Assembly: GCA_020744225.1 (NCBI GenBank)
Contig: JAGMWG010000004.1
Location: 2,046,001 to 2,110,000, forward strand
Direction: 5' to 3'
Length of the DNA stretch: 64,000 nucleotides
DNA from: Paraphoma chrysanthemicola
Taxonomy: Eukaryota > Ascomycota > Dothideomycetes > Pleosporales > Phaeosphaeriaceae
This document shows, piece after piece, positions 43,711 through 55,106 of the stretch. The first letter of the stretch is position 1, and each line of letters begins with the position of its first letter. Made by a program: the position numbers and the translations under genes. The notes beneath the pieces were generated by a model, which ran no database searches, was not told the DNA's origin, and saw only the letters and a program-made list of their open reading frames with translations.

Positions 43711-44779
43711 ATGACCGACTACAGCACTCCAGACTTCACTCGATATGTGGACATCCACAAAGACCCCAGAGGGGTTGGAGACGCCCGTCCTACCGCACTT
43801 CAAATTGTGAAGGACAATAACCTTGAGGGTAAATGTCATAACAACTTGCTTGGGGCATATGTGCTAATAAAGGATAGGCAAGCTTGGCGGCAAAACTATT
43901 CTCATCACTGGTACAAGCTCAGGAATCGGAATTGAGACAGCTCGTGCCCTGAAGGCTACCGGCGCGCGGCTCTTTTTGACCGCCAGAAACCTCTCCAAGG
44001 GTCGCGACGCCCTTGGCGATATACTTGAACCTGGAAAGGTCGACTTACTCCTCCTCGACCTGAACTCCCTCGCCTCCGTTCGTGAGTTCGCCGCAGAGTT
44101 CCTGAAGGCCAGCAACAATAAGCTGAACATTCTCATCAACAACGCGGGTGTCATGGCAACTCCAGAAGGCACCACCGCAGATGGCTTCGAGACCCAATTC
44201 GGCACGAACCACCTGGCGCACTTCCTCTTGTTCCAATTGATCAGACCCGCACTGTTGGCCTCATCCTCGCCTGACTTTCACAGCCGAGTCGTGAGCGTTT
44301 CATCCTTAGGACATCGCTACTTTCCACCTAAGATGGACAATTTGATGCTGAAGGGCGAGTACGATGCCAACCATGCCTATGCACACTCCAAGACCGCCAA
44401 CATATGGTTTGCAAACGAGATCGAACGTCGCTATGGCGCCCAAGGCCTACACGCTTTCTCCCTGCATCCCGGTGGAATTTGGACCGGTCTGCAAGTCCAT
44501 GTTCCCGCCGAGCAGATGGAAGGCTGGAAATCGGTTCCTGCGGTAGACAAGATTATGAAGTCTCCAGAGCAGGGTGCCGCAACGACTGTCTGGGCCGCCA
44601 TTGCCAAAGTTTGGGAATGTAAAGGCGGAAGGTACTTGGAGGATTGTCAGGTCAGTCGGCCCGTGGCGGAAGGCTACCAGGTTCTTGATCAGGGATATGA
44701 AAAGTGGGCTTATGATCCGGAGAATGAGGCGAAGCTCTGGAAGCTGAGCAATGAGTGGGTGGGGTTTAAGGAAGAGTAA
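43711..44779 (+). CDS. Short-chain dehydrogenase/reductase
   Basis: Two exons (43711-43828, 43878-44779) give 339 residues. Cofactor motif TGTSSGIG is formed after splicing (LEGKLGGKTILITG); DLNSLASV, NNAGVMAT, the catalytic Ser region SRVVSVSSLGH and YAHSK (Tyr/Lys) complete a classical SDR set. The plan resembles retinol-dehydrogenase/WWOX-like fungal oxidoreductases with NADP(H). No signal peptide or membrane anchor. The substrate cannot be told from sequence. Confidence 0.93.
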
Positions 44780-45323
44780 CTTCGGTTTAGCATTATTTGA
44801 TTAGAAAGGCTTAACTTCTACCTCATCGCCGTGTAGTCTTCTTATTTCATTCGAAGATACGTATCCAAAACAAACATTTATCTTATCACAATATCTGAGC
44901 GTCGCTTTCAAGCTGCATGAGGGTGACAGTGGCAGGCAGGTGCAGGTTGGCAATTCGCGTCTTGGCGGGTTGCTCTGCTTTAGCCTGACTGCTGAGTTGA
45001 GCTTGCTCCCACAATCCGCTTTTTATGGCTGTCATAACAACTCATCTCGTACATGCTTCCTGCCATTCGGCTCACTCTAATTTCAAGTCAAGCTTATCCA
45101 TAGATGGCGTTGGCACCGATAACTGCGCCACATCCACGGACAGCCAATCACAATCACACGAAAGCTCGCTGCAGCATGCAAGCTCAGCTTTGTCACCCCA
45201 CCTTCCCAGGTTGACCTATCGAACGAGCCTGCCACGCCAGGACAGGCCACACCCTTCAATCCCACTCTCGCGATCTTTTCATACCAGTTTCTCGAGTACG
45301 CTGTGCGGACTTTTGCAATCCAG
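44780..45323. other. Intergenic, no gene seen
   Basis: 544 bp between the SDR and the second HET gene; presumably the promoter of the latter. Confidence 0.6.
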
Positions 45324-47408
45324 ATGGACACGATGATAGAACCAACTCCAGATCAGCCGGGAGGCGATTTGGACAAACTGGGACCAATTTATGAGGATAT
45401 TCCGGAGCTTTGCGATTTTTGCGTGGAGCTTACCACGATGATGGTTGAGGGAGACCTCTCGCCCACACCGCTTGAATCTCTACCTGAGCCGAAGCATTGC
45501 GAATTCTGTAAGATGTTACTGAAGGAGCTTGATGAGATAAAGCCATCGCAGTCTCAAAATCCACCATGTCTCAAGTCATTGGTGTTCCAGAAGCACGCGA
45601 CGCCTGCGAGATTCCAGACTAGGCGAATTTGTGGAGGTTATTGGTATGGTAATGGTTTTGTTTTTAGAGATACATACCAGTTTGCAATGTGGGCAGAAAA
45701 AGGTAATGACGAATTCGCTCATGGTGTTTCATGTCATTGACAAGTCAACTTAGATAGCACTGCCTGTACAACACTGACTGATATCGGCCCCATCATCCGC
45801 CCGGACATGAGATACGCATCGGATTTAGCAAGATATTGGCTTGGCATATGTAAGACCCACCCGAAATGCTCTTCTGATGATGATAAGCTACTTCCGAGTC
45901 GCGTTCTCGAGCTCTATGGAGGCCATCCAGGACTTTCGCTTAAGCTTGTTGATGGCAGGCCTAAAAAGGGACGATATCTGGCCTTGAGCCATTGTTGGGG
46001 ATCCATCAAAAATCGACCTTTGCGAACCACACGGCCCAACATCGAAAAGCATAAGCTTCAAATCTCGTTGAGCGACCTGCCCAAAACTTTTCAGGACTTC
46101 GTGGAATTCGCCCAAGGCCTTGGGGTCAAATATATCTGGATTGACTCCCTCTGCATTATACAAGATGACCGTGAGGATTGGCATTCGGAAGCGGAAAGGA
46201 TGGGAGATGTGTACAGAAACGCAGCATTAGTAGTGGCAGCTTCAGGAGCGAAAGACTCCACAGAAGGACTTCATGTCACAGACTGGCCACGTACCGTTGT
46301 TTATCGACTGCCTTATAGGAACAGAGGTGTGTGCGATGGGACATTCAATCTCACTCGTGTTCGCAAAGGACAGTTAGATCCAATTAATGGCGCCCTCGAC
46401 ACAAGGGCTTGGGCACTTCAAGAACAGTACCTTGCGCGCAGAATGGTAACATTTATGCCAGGTGGTATGTCGTGGATCTGCGAGTCAATTAGTTATGATG
46501 AACTAGGTCGGGAAACGTATTACAACCAAGAGAAGGTCGGATGGTTGAAGCTATTAATAAGTTATTCCGCAAAAGCTCTGACATATCCTTCGGACCGTCT
46601 TGAGGCTCTCAAAGGCATTGCGGCTCAGTTGCAACGTTCCCGAACGGATCAATATCATCCAAAGTACGGAGTATGGCAAAATCGGTTCATTGAACAGCTT
46701 TTCTGGCTGCATGTTGGGCCGCAGAACGACGATGGCGCCTTGAATTTGCCCTCATGGAGCTGGGCCGCGACACAGAGCAAAAAGATATGGCCGACAGATT
46801 CCTCATATTCTTCGAACGATTACGTTAGACTTTTGCGGGCCGATGAGTTGACAAGACCGATAACGATCACCGCTGCAGGTTGTATCCAGATGGTCGGGCT
46901 ATTGGGTACAACCCAGTCGCACGCGCACCACACCAGGGCTGGCGGAGCCGCCTGGACTGGAACGCAGAGAATTCTGGATTCTTCTTTTGACATATTTTCA
47001 AGCGGGATGTCTTCCTCTTTCAACTTGCCGCGTTTCCTTTTTGGAAGCAAGGATACTGGCGAGGTGGTAGATGGCATCGCGTTTTTTGATCAAGAAAAGA
47101 GAACTTCATGTACTCACCACCTACTTGCTTTCAAAGCAAACAAAATACCGCGAGCGCTTCCCGGAGCTCAGCAATACAATGGAAAGGATACTGATGTAAG
47201 TACCATCTTGCCTACCTCGAAATGCATGAATAATAGCTTCTAGGAGATCGATGCAAAGCGTGCGCTGCTCGATGTGGACTTCATATACTGGACTCTTCTT
47301 CTGGATCACGTTAAAGAGGGTAAATACAAGCGCGTCGGTGTGGGTGTTTTGTTTCCATCTGCATACGAAGCTTTCAAGGTCGAATACAAGGATATTGAAC
47401 TTGTATGA
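45324..47408 (+). CDS. HET-domain protein
   Basis: Three exons (45324-45702, 45754-47195, 47244-47408) give 661 residues. An N-terminal Cys-containing segment (CDFCVEL, HCEFCKMLL) precedes the HET core: YLALSHCWG, FAQGLGVKYIWIDSLCIIQ, DWHSEAERMGDVYRNA and TRAWALQEQYLARR. The C-terminal region has no recognised domain. Stand-alone HET proteins of this class are candidate heterokaryon-incompatibility death inducers, but most of the large family is untested. It lacks the NB-ARC and repeat parts of the HET gene at 1.8-4.8 kb. Frame intact. Confidence 0.92.
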
Positions 47409-48172
47409 TTCGTACAAGTTGAGTTTGGAGGAGAAGTCGCATTGTGCTACCAAAATTACACGGAGACGTATCATTGGTAACATAGCGCGTCTTCGGCCTC
47501 AAGTTCTGTTTCGGTCCCATCAAATGAGTGTCACAATGCTATTGGACTTCATGCTTAGCTGGTGGTCCTGCTAGTCGGTTGTAATGATCTCGTTGCATGT
47601 AACCACCCATGTATAGTACCGAAGCCAGAGGAAACACATGTGAAGTCTCAAAGTGAGATGACCATAGTAGGAAGAGCTGGATGTTTAATCATCGCGTGAA
47701 TACTACAGGAAATGCTATCTTCAACCCCACGCCGCGAATTTCGCGCCCGGAAACTTAGGCTAAAATACCGCCCATCGATTATCGAACTACACAAACCGGA
47801 TCCAATCCAAAGTTCTGCCCATAAAGTCCAAGACTTGTGGAATCGGCTCAATAAATCAGTGTAAAATATGATTAGTTCAAACTCATTTGCATTTTAAAGC
47901 GAATATTCGAAGGCAATAATTTTCATGAAGTTGAGTCACGTGTTTTGAGTACGCAAGTCCCTTTTCCCCAAATTATAACCTCGTCATTATTCATAAGCTA
48001 ACTGGAATTATGACTGTTACTCTATAAGTGATCAAGCACCCGGCTCATCTCCGCTGCCTTGATTCTCGTTGGTGGCACAGCCGCGGGTTAAATCATGCGG
48101 CACGGTTCCGCGGAAGAATCTACTTCGCCATGAATACCACAACGACAAAAACACCAAGTCTTTCCAGCAGAC
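47409..48172. other. Intergenic, no gene seen
   Basis: 764 bp, AT-rich in its middle (near 47870-48010). No features recognised beyond the putative promoter of the acyltransferase. Confidence 0.6.
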
Positions 48173-49513
48173 ATGTCAAAACCCCCAAGACTGCTAGATA
48201 TGCATCCGATCATATATCTTATCGCTGAGATCGTCTTGACAGTCTTGATCATTGGATTCACGCCGCCTCATTCACCCGTGCGGCTCGCTGGACTACTGCT
48301 CGTAACGCTGTGCGTCACTGCTTGCATTCCAGGATGCATGCCTTATATGGTTCGAACGCCATGGGCCGCGCTGGTAGGAGGTTACTCGGTCACGTATCTA
48401 TACCACTACCTCGACATTGCGCTCCTCAGCCGCTGGAGTTTCGAGCACAAGGCCCCTGTCAGCAATCTTTTGCGTCCAACCACCGATTCGGATTCCGCCC
48501 AGCAAACATCCACCTCATCGAGCCCGCCGTCGGCGTTGGAAAGGCTGAAGTTTGGCATCAAGCTCACGTCCACCTTCCGCTTCGTCGGAACGCCATATGA
48601 GGCCAGGAATACGCCAAAAGCTGCGACGAGGAGCTCTAGAGAGTTCTGCAGGAGGACTTTCATCACGATTGTCTTGTCGTATGTTGTGCTGGATTTCATC
48701 AATGCGCAAAACGATCCAGCCATTGCGTCCCGGTTCCTAGCGTTGAAGAACATTCCACTGCTTGCTCGCCTGCACGAAGTCACGCTCGAAGAAAGCGTCA
48801 TACGCATATTCACTGTTATTGCGGCAGATGTGGGTCTTACCTGTGTGCAAGGCGGAATTTACCATGTCTTTGCGCTGCTGGCTGTCAGCCTGGGCATTTC
48901 CGAGCCTGCAGACTGGCCTCCATTCTACGGCTCGATCTGGGAGGCGTATATGCTACGGAAATTCTGGGAGTAAGTTTCCGGAGGCTAAGATCCTAGCGAG
49001 ATAGGGCTGATCTGTAGTAGCATCTGCTGGCATCAGACCAACACTAGGAAGTTCTCGTCCATTGCGCACTACACCACTCATGAGGTGTTTCGGCTTCCGA
49101 GAGGAACTACGATGGCGAGATACACGCGCCTCTTGATCGCGTTCATGAGCTCGGGCATCATGCACCTGGTTGATGATCTTGCTTCTGGAGTTGCTTTGCA
49201 TGACTCAGGAGCGATGCGATTCTTCATGACGCAAGCGGTAGCTTTGATCTTTGAGGACTGCATCGTGAGATTATACGATCTCGCCCCAGCTTCGATGCGG
49301 CTGCCCAAATCATTGACAAAAGTCCTCGGCTACATATGGGTTTCAATGTTTCTCACCTGGTCGGTCCCTGCGTACATGTACCCGATAATGTGGCGTACCA
49401 ACCAAGGGCTCCAGGACTCCACCATCCCCTTTAGTTTCTTTGGTCCAGAAGCCGAACGAGGTAAAGCGCTAAGCCTTCTTTGCTTTCTCGGCGCTTGTGC
49501 ACTTCTTGCTTGA
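48173..49513 (+). CDS. Wax-synthase-like membrane O-acyltransferase
   Basis: Two exons (48173-48969, 49021-49513) give 429 residues with about eight hydrophobic segments. The splice creates FWDICWHQ, matching the FWxxxWHQ active-site motif of the wax synthase/MBOAT-2 family; a second His-containing membrane segment, GIMHLVDDLASG, supplies the conserved catalytic His. The intron ends TAGTAG, and only the second AG gives the family spacing. Fungal members acylate sugars, sterols or terpenoid and trichothecene-like metabolites in the ER. No biosynthetic backbone gene is present nearby, so the substrate is open. Confidence 0.88.
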
Positions 49514-49680
49514 GATACCCTCTGCACGTTCAGTCCAGCTGAGTCGGCCATTCAGCCTGAGCGGCCAAGCACGAGTGTGGCACAGCTGAGCAGCTCTCCA
49601 CGGTAGTTTCGGACAATTGGATAGACAAAAAGCCAGCAGGGTAGTGCGATTGAGGCTATGTAGTTGTTTAGGGAGATTAA

Positions 49681-50203
49681 TCGAACTGTCAACGCGCAGA
49701 GATTCGTGCATTCCCAATCTCCAAATCTAATCGCCCCGTTTCAGTCCTAACCATTTGTTCGCCAACCGCCAAACGCCACAACCGTAAGTTCGCAATCCCG
49801 GGAGATTGGTTTGAGCCAGCACAAGTACTACCGCTGCTAATGCCCATCTCATATATTAACATCGCCATCAAAGCCCTAGATTCTATACAGACGCACGAGA
49901 CAGAAAGCGGCATTGAGCACTTCTTCGATATCCCGCGCCGAACTCAGGCGCTCCAGCCGCAAGACAAGGATAAAATCATCAAGCTCTTCAACGGTTCGCC
50001 GCTCATTGCAGACAGTCGAGAGGCATCCTTCTATCCTGAGTGGAGGGAATTGTTGCACTGGGTCTTGATCGCTGCGGTGATTGGATCGCAGCGGTGCGTC
50101 AGATATTTCAAATCGCCTGGAAGCGAACTGGATCTTATCCTACCCATGGAGTCTCTACGAAAATCCCGACTATATATTCGTGGATGTTGACATTGTTTGT
50201 AAG
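49681..50203 (+). pseudogene. Possible gene fragment with shifted frame
   Basis: An open frame from 49681 to 50190 (ATG only at 49840) reads smoothly: SVLTICSPTAKRHNRKFAI, PGDWFEPAQVLPLLMPISY, then a helical part through FYPEWRELLHW. From about 50090 a second frame becomes more protein-like (WILSYPWSLYENPDYIFVDV) and runs to a GTAAGT at 50204. I could not join the two with a normal intron, so this may be a frameshifted remnant, a gene with a missed exon, or chance. No family recognised. Confidence 0.3.
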
Positions 50204-50706
50204 TTAGGCTATCATTAAGACTGCTCAATACTGCAGTGCTATATCTCTTACTGAAGCTCTATCTGCATGACTATAGTTACCTCGCTCGCTCGCGTTGACA
50301 TATATTACTCTGGCTAGCCTTGATTCTATCGCCCACTCCAGAACTGCACGAGTTGTGTTTGGTATGGAAGGAAGGTGCGAGTCAGTCACATGACGGTCCA
50401 CGTTTTTGATATGACGCACTTTGCACTGATAAGAAGGATGATTGGTGTTTCGTGGATCTTAATATGTCAGGATAGTTTTTCAGTCGTTCGATTAACGTTC
50501 ATGCGGATTCCATCTGCACTTCTGCGACATTGCTCGCGGAATCTGCCGAGCGGCTGACTGAATAGGATGATCACGTGAAGTTGGACACTTGTTGAACTCG
50601 TCATGGCTGTATCCTCGGAGGTATTGCTACATAGTCGCGATATGCGACACGCATGATAAAGACAAGCACTACACTACTCCAAACTCTAGTTACCGAGCTT
50701 CGCCGA
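50204..50706. other. Intergenic, no gene seen
   Basis: About 500 bp before the VMA5 stop. Nothing recognised. Confidence 0.6.
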
Positions 50707-52048
50707 CTATACTATCTCAAACTCGTAAAAGACGTACGCTGTGTACTCTTGGTCGCCTAGGTGCCCCGCTTGTTGCATGTCTGCTGATGTGGCCGAGTCG
50801 TCCTTTTGGATGCGGCCCTTGTTGTCGCGGCCGAAAGCATTGCCGCCGAGGTACGAGTAGGCGGAGTCGAGATTTGACTTTGCCTTCTTTGCTGCCTTTG
50901 CGTTGGTCTGTTCTGGGTCAGTATGTCGCTTCTACGATATCGAGCATTGAAGGAGGCCTCACCTGCACTATCCCGCACACAAAGTCCAGCGGTAGACCGT
51001 ACCGCAGCACGGTCTCGACGAAGACTCTTAGCGCAAGCACGTGGATCCAGATCATGGCGCTCTCGCTGTAGCCCGTGCGCCCCAACCGCAGCGCCTCGCC
51101 CCAGAGCTTCTTCTCATCCTTGACTAGCTGGTCCGCCTCCTTTGCTTCCTCCTCCTTCCCGCCCTGCTTGTATTTGTACTCTCTCGGTGTCCACCTCTTC
51201 TCCCTGCACTTGTGTACAAACTCGTTCGAATGCTTCTTGAATGTCGTGACTGCAAACAGGGTGAACTCGTCGTCCTTGGCGACCTGGCTGGCGGAGCGGG
51301 GCACGACCATGGGCGCTAGCTCTTCGTAGCTCTTGTAAAAGTCCTTAACGACCATGTTGGGGACGGCGATGAGGTGGGTATCGAGGTATTCAGAGTCTTG
51401 GATGAGGGAGGAGGGATTAACGACGTTGACGAGGGACTTGGTCGCGAGGTTGCCTGTTCGTTTCCGCTCTGCGGCTGCGAGGGCGCCTTTGGTCTGGTTG
51501 TACTGGGAGAATTTGGATTTGACGTCGTTGTCGATGCCTTGTATTTCCTGCCGAGAAGCTTAGTAGAGCTACACCAGAGGGTTCTAGGGCGTCGCACCTT
51601 CTGTAATGAGTCTATCAGGTCTGCGATAGGCTTGTCTGCGCGGTACTTGACTTTGTTCCATTGGAAGTTCCGCAGGTACTGGTCCACGGGTTCTGCACCG
51701 ATATCAGCCTCTATGCGCACACGTGATATCGCAACACGGCGCCATACTGTCGTTGATGGTCTTCTGCTGCTGCACCTTGTCCTCGTCGCCGTCGAGTATC
51801 GTGCGCAGACTCTCGCCCACTTTGCTCACCACGCCCTCACATGCCGTATTGAGCTTGGCGAGGTCATCCGCCTGCTGCACCAGCGCATCGAGGGTGCCGA
51901 TCTTGAAGTTGGGTATCGCGAAGGGCGAGGTGTTGCCGCCGTCTGATGTCACCGTGCTGCGCAGCGCTGTGAGAGCTTCCTCGGCGTGGTTGGAGGGCGA
52001 TATCGACGTCGGCAGCGACACCAGCAGGTATCTCGTGCCCTTGGACAT
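50707..52048 (-). CDS. VMA5: V-type ATPase V1 subunit C
   Basis: Four exons (52048-51748, 51692-51598, 51547-50963, 50907-50707) give 393 residues, the normal length. Diagnostic stretches: YLLVSLPTSISPSNHAEEA, FKIGTLDALVQQADDLAKL, KPVDQYLRNFQWNKVKYRAD (Lys codon completed across intron 1), VPRSASQVAKDDEFTLF, IWIHVLALRVFVETVLRYGL and a C-terminal EYTAYVFYEFEIV. Subunit C bridges the V1 and V0 sectors of the vacuolar proton pump and is released during reversible disassembly. Divergent from GCVT with only 213 bp between starts. Confidence 0.97.
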
Positions 52049-52200
52049 GGTTGCAGGAGAGCAGAGGGCGGCGGCGCGCGGGTTACGGTAGCGTGCACAG
52101 GATTGCTGCTTTGGTGTATAGAGTCCTGGTGGGATGTCGAGCTCCGACGGGAAGCTGACCGCCGCTAGTCCCGATTCGGCGAGCTTCTGCCGTCATAGCA

Positions 52201-52208
52201 TATATAAA
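52201..52208 (+). promoter_or_regulatory. TATA box of glycine cleavage T gene
   Basis: TATATAAA 54 bp upstream of the GCVT start, inside the 213-bp divergent promoter shared with VMA5. Confidence 0.55.
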
Positions 52209-52261
52209 GTCGCGTCGCCGTCGATACCCGCCGGACAATCAATTCTCTCCCTTCGCACGCC

Positions 52262-53685
52262 ATGGCCTCCAAATCTGCTGTCAGAATGTTGCGGCCGGCT
52301 CTCAATGGCATGGGCCCGCGATTGTTGAGGGCAGAATGCGCTCGAACAGCTCAATGCACACCTCGGGGAGTTTCAAGTCACGCTTTACGACCCCGCAAGA
52401 GCACCGGGAATTACCAACAACAGGTCCGCTATGCATCGTCTGAGGCGCCAAAAGAGCAGCTTGGAAAGACTGGGCTGTATGAGCTTCACAGCAAATATGG
52501 CGCCAAGTTCGTGCCGTTTGGTGGCTATTCCATGCCAGTTCAGTACAGCGACTTGAGCATCGTCGACTCGCATAATTGGACTCGCGAGAAGGCCAGTCTG
52601 TTCGATGTCGGACACATGTATGGCTTGAGCTCGTATTTGTAGAAATGACCGTTGACGTGGCTAGGGTCCAACATCACTTCTCTGGTCCTGGTGCTGAGGC
52701 CTTCCTCGAGCGCATCACGCCATCGTCTCTGTCCGCTCTCCCAGAACATCAGTCCACTCTCTCAACCCTCCTGCATCCTAATACTGGAGGAATCGTAGAT
52801 GATACTGTTATTGCCCGCCTGCCGGACAAATTCTATGTCGTGACGAATGCTGGATGCAGAGAGAAAGACACTGCGTACTTCAAGGAGCAGCTTGAGACCT
52901 GGAAGAGCGAACATCCTGACCAACCCGTGGAGTGGAACATCCTAGATGGACAGGGTCTGATCGCTCTGCAAGGTCCGCTATCTGCAGACATCCTCGCTCG
53001 CGTCCTGGACGACAAGTCCGTCAAGGATCTCGAGTCCCTCTACTTTGGCCAATGCGTGTTTGCGACCATCAAAGGAACTGATGCGGAAGTCCTGGTCAGC
53101 CGTGCGGGCTACACCGGCGAAGACGGTTTCGAGATCAGTATCCCGTCCTACGCCACAGAAGCCATCACCCAATTCCTCCTTGACTCCGCCAAAGACGAGT
53201 TGCGCTTCGCTGGCTTGGGTGCACGTGATACCCTGCGCCTGGAAGCCGGAATGTGCTTGTATGGTCATGATCTCGACGACACAACAACACCTGTTGAGGG
53301 CGCATTGTCATGGATCATCGGCAAAGACCGCCGTGCCAAAGGCGGCTTCTACGGCGACTCAGTCATTTTGCAGCAATTAAAGAAGAAGTCGGAAGGCGGT
53401 GGTGTATCGCGACGACGCATCGGTCTTGTTGTAGAAGGCTCGCCTGCTCGTGAGGGTGCCGAGATTGTGAATGAGGCAGGCGAGAAGATCGGCAACGTCA
53501 CTTCCGGGTGTCCATCGCCGACGCTGAAAAAGAACATCGCGATGGGCTACATCAAGGACGGCATGCACAAGGCGGGTACCGAGGTCAATGTTGTTGTGCG
53601 AGGCAAGAAGCGGAAGGCTGTTGTCTCCAAGATGCCCTTCGTTCCCAGCAAATATTTCAAGCAGCCCACCACCGCAAAGGCATAA
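52262..53685 (+). CDS. GCV1: Glycine cleavage system T protein (aminomethyltransferase), mitochondrial
   Basis: Two exons (52262-52617, 52665-53685) give 458 residues. The first about 60 residues are Arg/Ser/Ala-rich without acids, a mitochondrial presequence ending near QQVRYASSE. Then LGKTGLYELHSKYGAKFVPFGGYSMPVQY, SLFDVGHMVQHHFSGPGA (restored by splicing), VTNAGCREKD, SRAGYTGEDGFEISIP, AGLGARDTLRLEAGMCLYGHD and YVP-like MPFVPSKYF. The enzyme moves the aminomethyl carbon of glycine from H-protein to tetrahydrofolate in the mitochondrial matrix. The stop codon TAA (53683-53685) overlaps the ATG of the next gene. Confidence 0.97.
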
Positions 53686-54031
53686 TGGCGCCACGAAAGC
53701 GGCAATATGAATTAGTCAGTTATGATCCTTTGTCAACGCCTGTCAAAAAGAAGCGCGGTCGTCCCAGAGGGTCGGAAAGCATGCCCAAGACTCCCATATC
53801 GTCACGAGGTCCGAACGCCCATTACCGCAGGTTCTCCCGCAGCTTGCCGTCAGACTGGTTTCGAGAGAATACACTCGTGAGTACTGACAGCCGTCAATGC
53901 GCCATATTCTTCCACTTCGCGATTATACCTCGACCAGCATATTGAATTGTTAGGCGGCAAACCTGCGCAAGAAAGACGAACAGTGCGAGTTCTATCGGAA
54001 GTCAAGCAGGATCCGTCTCTGTCAACCATAG
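53685..54031 (+). CDS. Small AT-hook protein, tentative
   Basis: Two possible exons (53685-53876, 53954-54031) give 89 residues. The ATG shares its A with the TAA of GCVT (TAATG). Residues about 15-30 contain a basic AT-hook-like stretch (KKKRGRPRG), suggesting minor-groove DNA binding. The intron (GTGAGT to TTGTTAG, 77 bp) joins RENTL to AANLRKKDEQCEF. Without splicing, the frame stops after 86 residues. The protein may be complete or the stump of a longer lost gene; no family recognised. Independent transcription from within GCVT is doubtful, so it could also be a 3'UTR reading frame. Confidence 0.4.
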
Positions 54032-54497
54032 GAGAAGAAATGCTATTTTACTAGCAACGAGGTCAACTAATGTAGGCTCCCATACCCCTTTCTATAGCGA
54101 CTGTTGCTTAGCCTGAGCCTTTCAAAATGATACTAGTAAGCCTATTACAGAAAAATTCGCTTCGAAAGAAGGAAGTAGCATATGCATTTATATAGGGGAT
54201 GATAGCGGTGCTATGACTTTGCTAAGCGCTCCGGGACGCTTGACAACTGGCAGTATTCTTAAAATCGAAGGCACGGAATGTGAATGCTTAGTCCACGCGT
54301 AGAAGAGCCAGCATCTTGTCCGAGTGAAGACCAAGGCTTCGCCATTTCAATTTACCGAATCTGTGTTAAAAGCAGATGAATGTTATTAGGCACAGCTTCG
54401 ACCAGGTTCGATCTCCTCTGTCCATTGTAGTCTGCGTGGTATCTTTGTCACAAAGTCTCGACGTAACATTATAGCAAGGCCACCGAGCGCCAGATGT
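54032..54497. other. Intergenic, no gene seen
   Basis: 466 bp between the AT-hook frame (+) and the tail-anchored gene (-). A GGTTCGATC near 54408 resembles a tRNA B box but has no A box or arms. Confidence 0.6.
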
Positions 54498-55106
54498 CTA
54501 TTTCATTACAGCGAGTAGTAGCCCACCAACGATACCACCCAGCGCGTATGACTGCCAATTACTACTCCTCCGGGTAGAGCCCTTGTATGCGCCACGCTCG
54601 AATCTGAACCCGCGCTGTTTACTTCCACTTGGCGCTTGTCGTGCGCACCATTTGTAAAGATCGACAATGTCGGAGCCAACCACTGCCATTTAGGTGTTAG
54701 CCCTCCGAATCAAAGTGGTGCACACAGTCATGAGGACAATGGAGATGACGTACGTGTTTGCATCGGACCACATTCAAGTTGCCACTCGTCTTCATCGACG
54801 GTGATTCGGAGCGTTCCCGTCGGAATGCCAAAGAAATAGGACGTCGTGTTCATATTCAAGCTTTCATAGTCCCAGTCTTGGAAGTCAAAGTATACTCGTT
54901 CTTGTTAGCTTGCACGACTCATCAATTAAGATGTAGAGGTTTCCAAATCACGGCGTTGAGGGTGTAGACTGACCATACTTGCAGCTCTGTACAATTTCTT
55001 TAAAACTTCGGTTGCGAGCTTTGGCCTCGGCTCGAATTTCGATTGCAGGTTGGACGACATGTTCCAAAATCATTGCTCCGACCTTCCCTAGTGTCTCATC
55101 GTCCAT
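54498..55106 (-). CDS. Unrecognised small protein with C-terminal membrane tail
   Basis: Three exons (55106-54974, 54900-54754, 54682-54498) give 154 residues. Start MDDETLGKVGAMILEHVVQ is helical; the middle is hydrophilic with an aromatic/acidic stretch (YFDFQDWDYESLN, GTLRITVDEDEWQLECG); the end is basic then hydrophobic (YALGGIVGGLLLAVMK), a plausible tail anchor. Both introns (73 and 71 bp) have normal signals and keep frame, which is the main support. The frame is open further upstream (to 55280) and a repeat-rich frame lies beyond, so an additional 5' exon is possible. No family recognised. Confidence 0.5.

Noticed and set aside
54395..54420. GGTTCGATC-like tRNA B box
   Set aside because: No A box, no anticodon or acceptor arm upstream.
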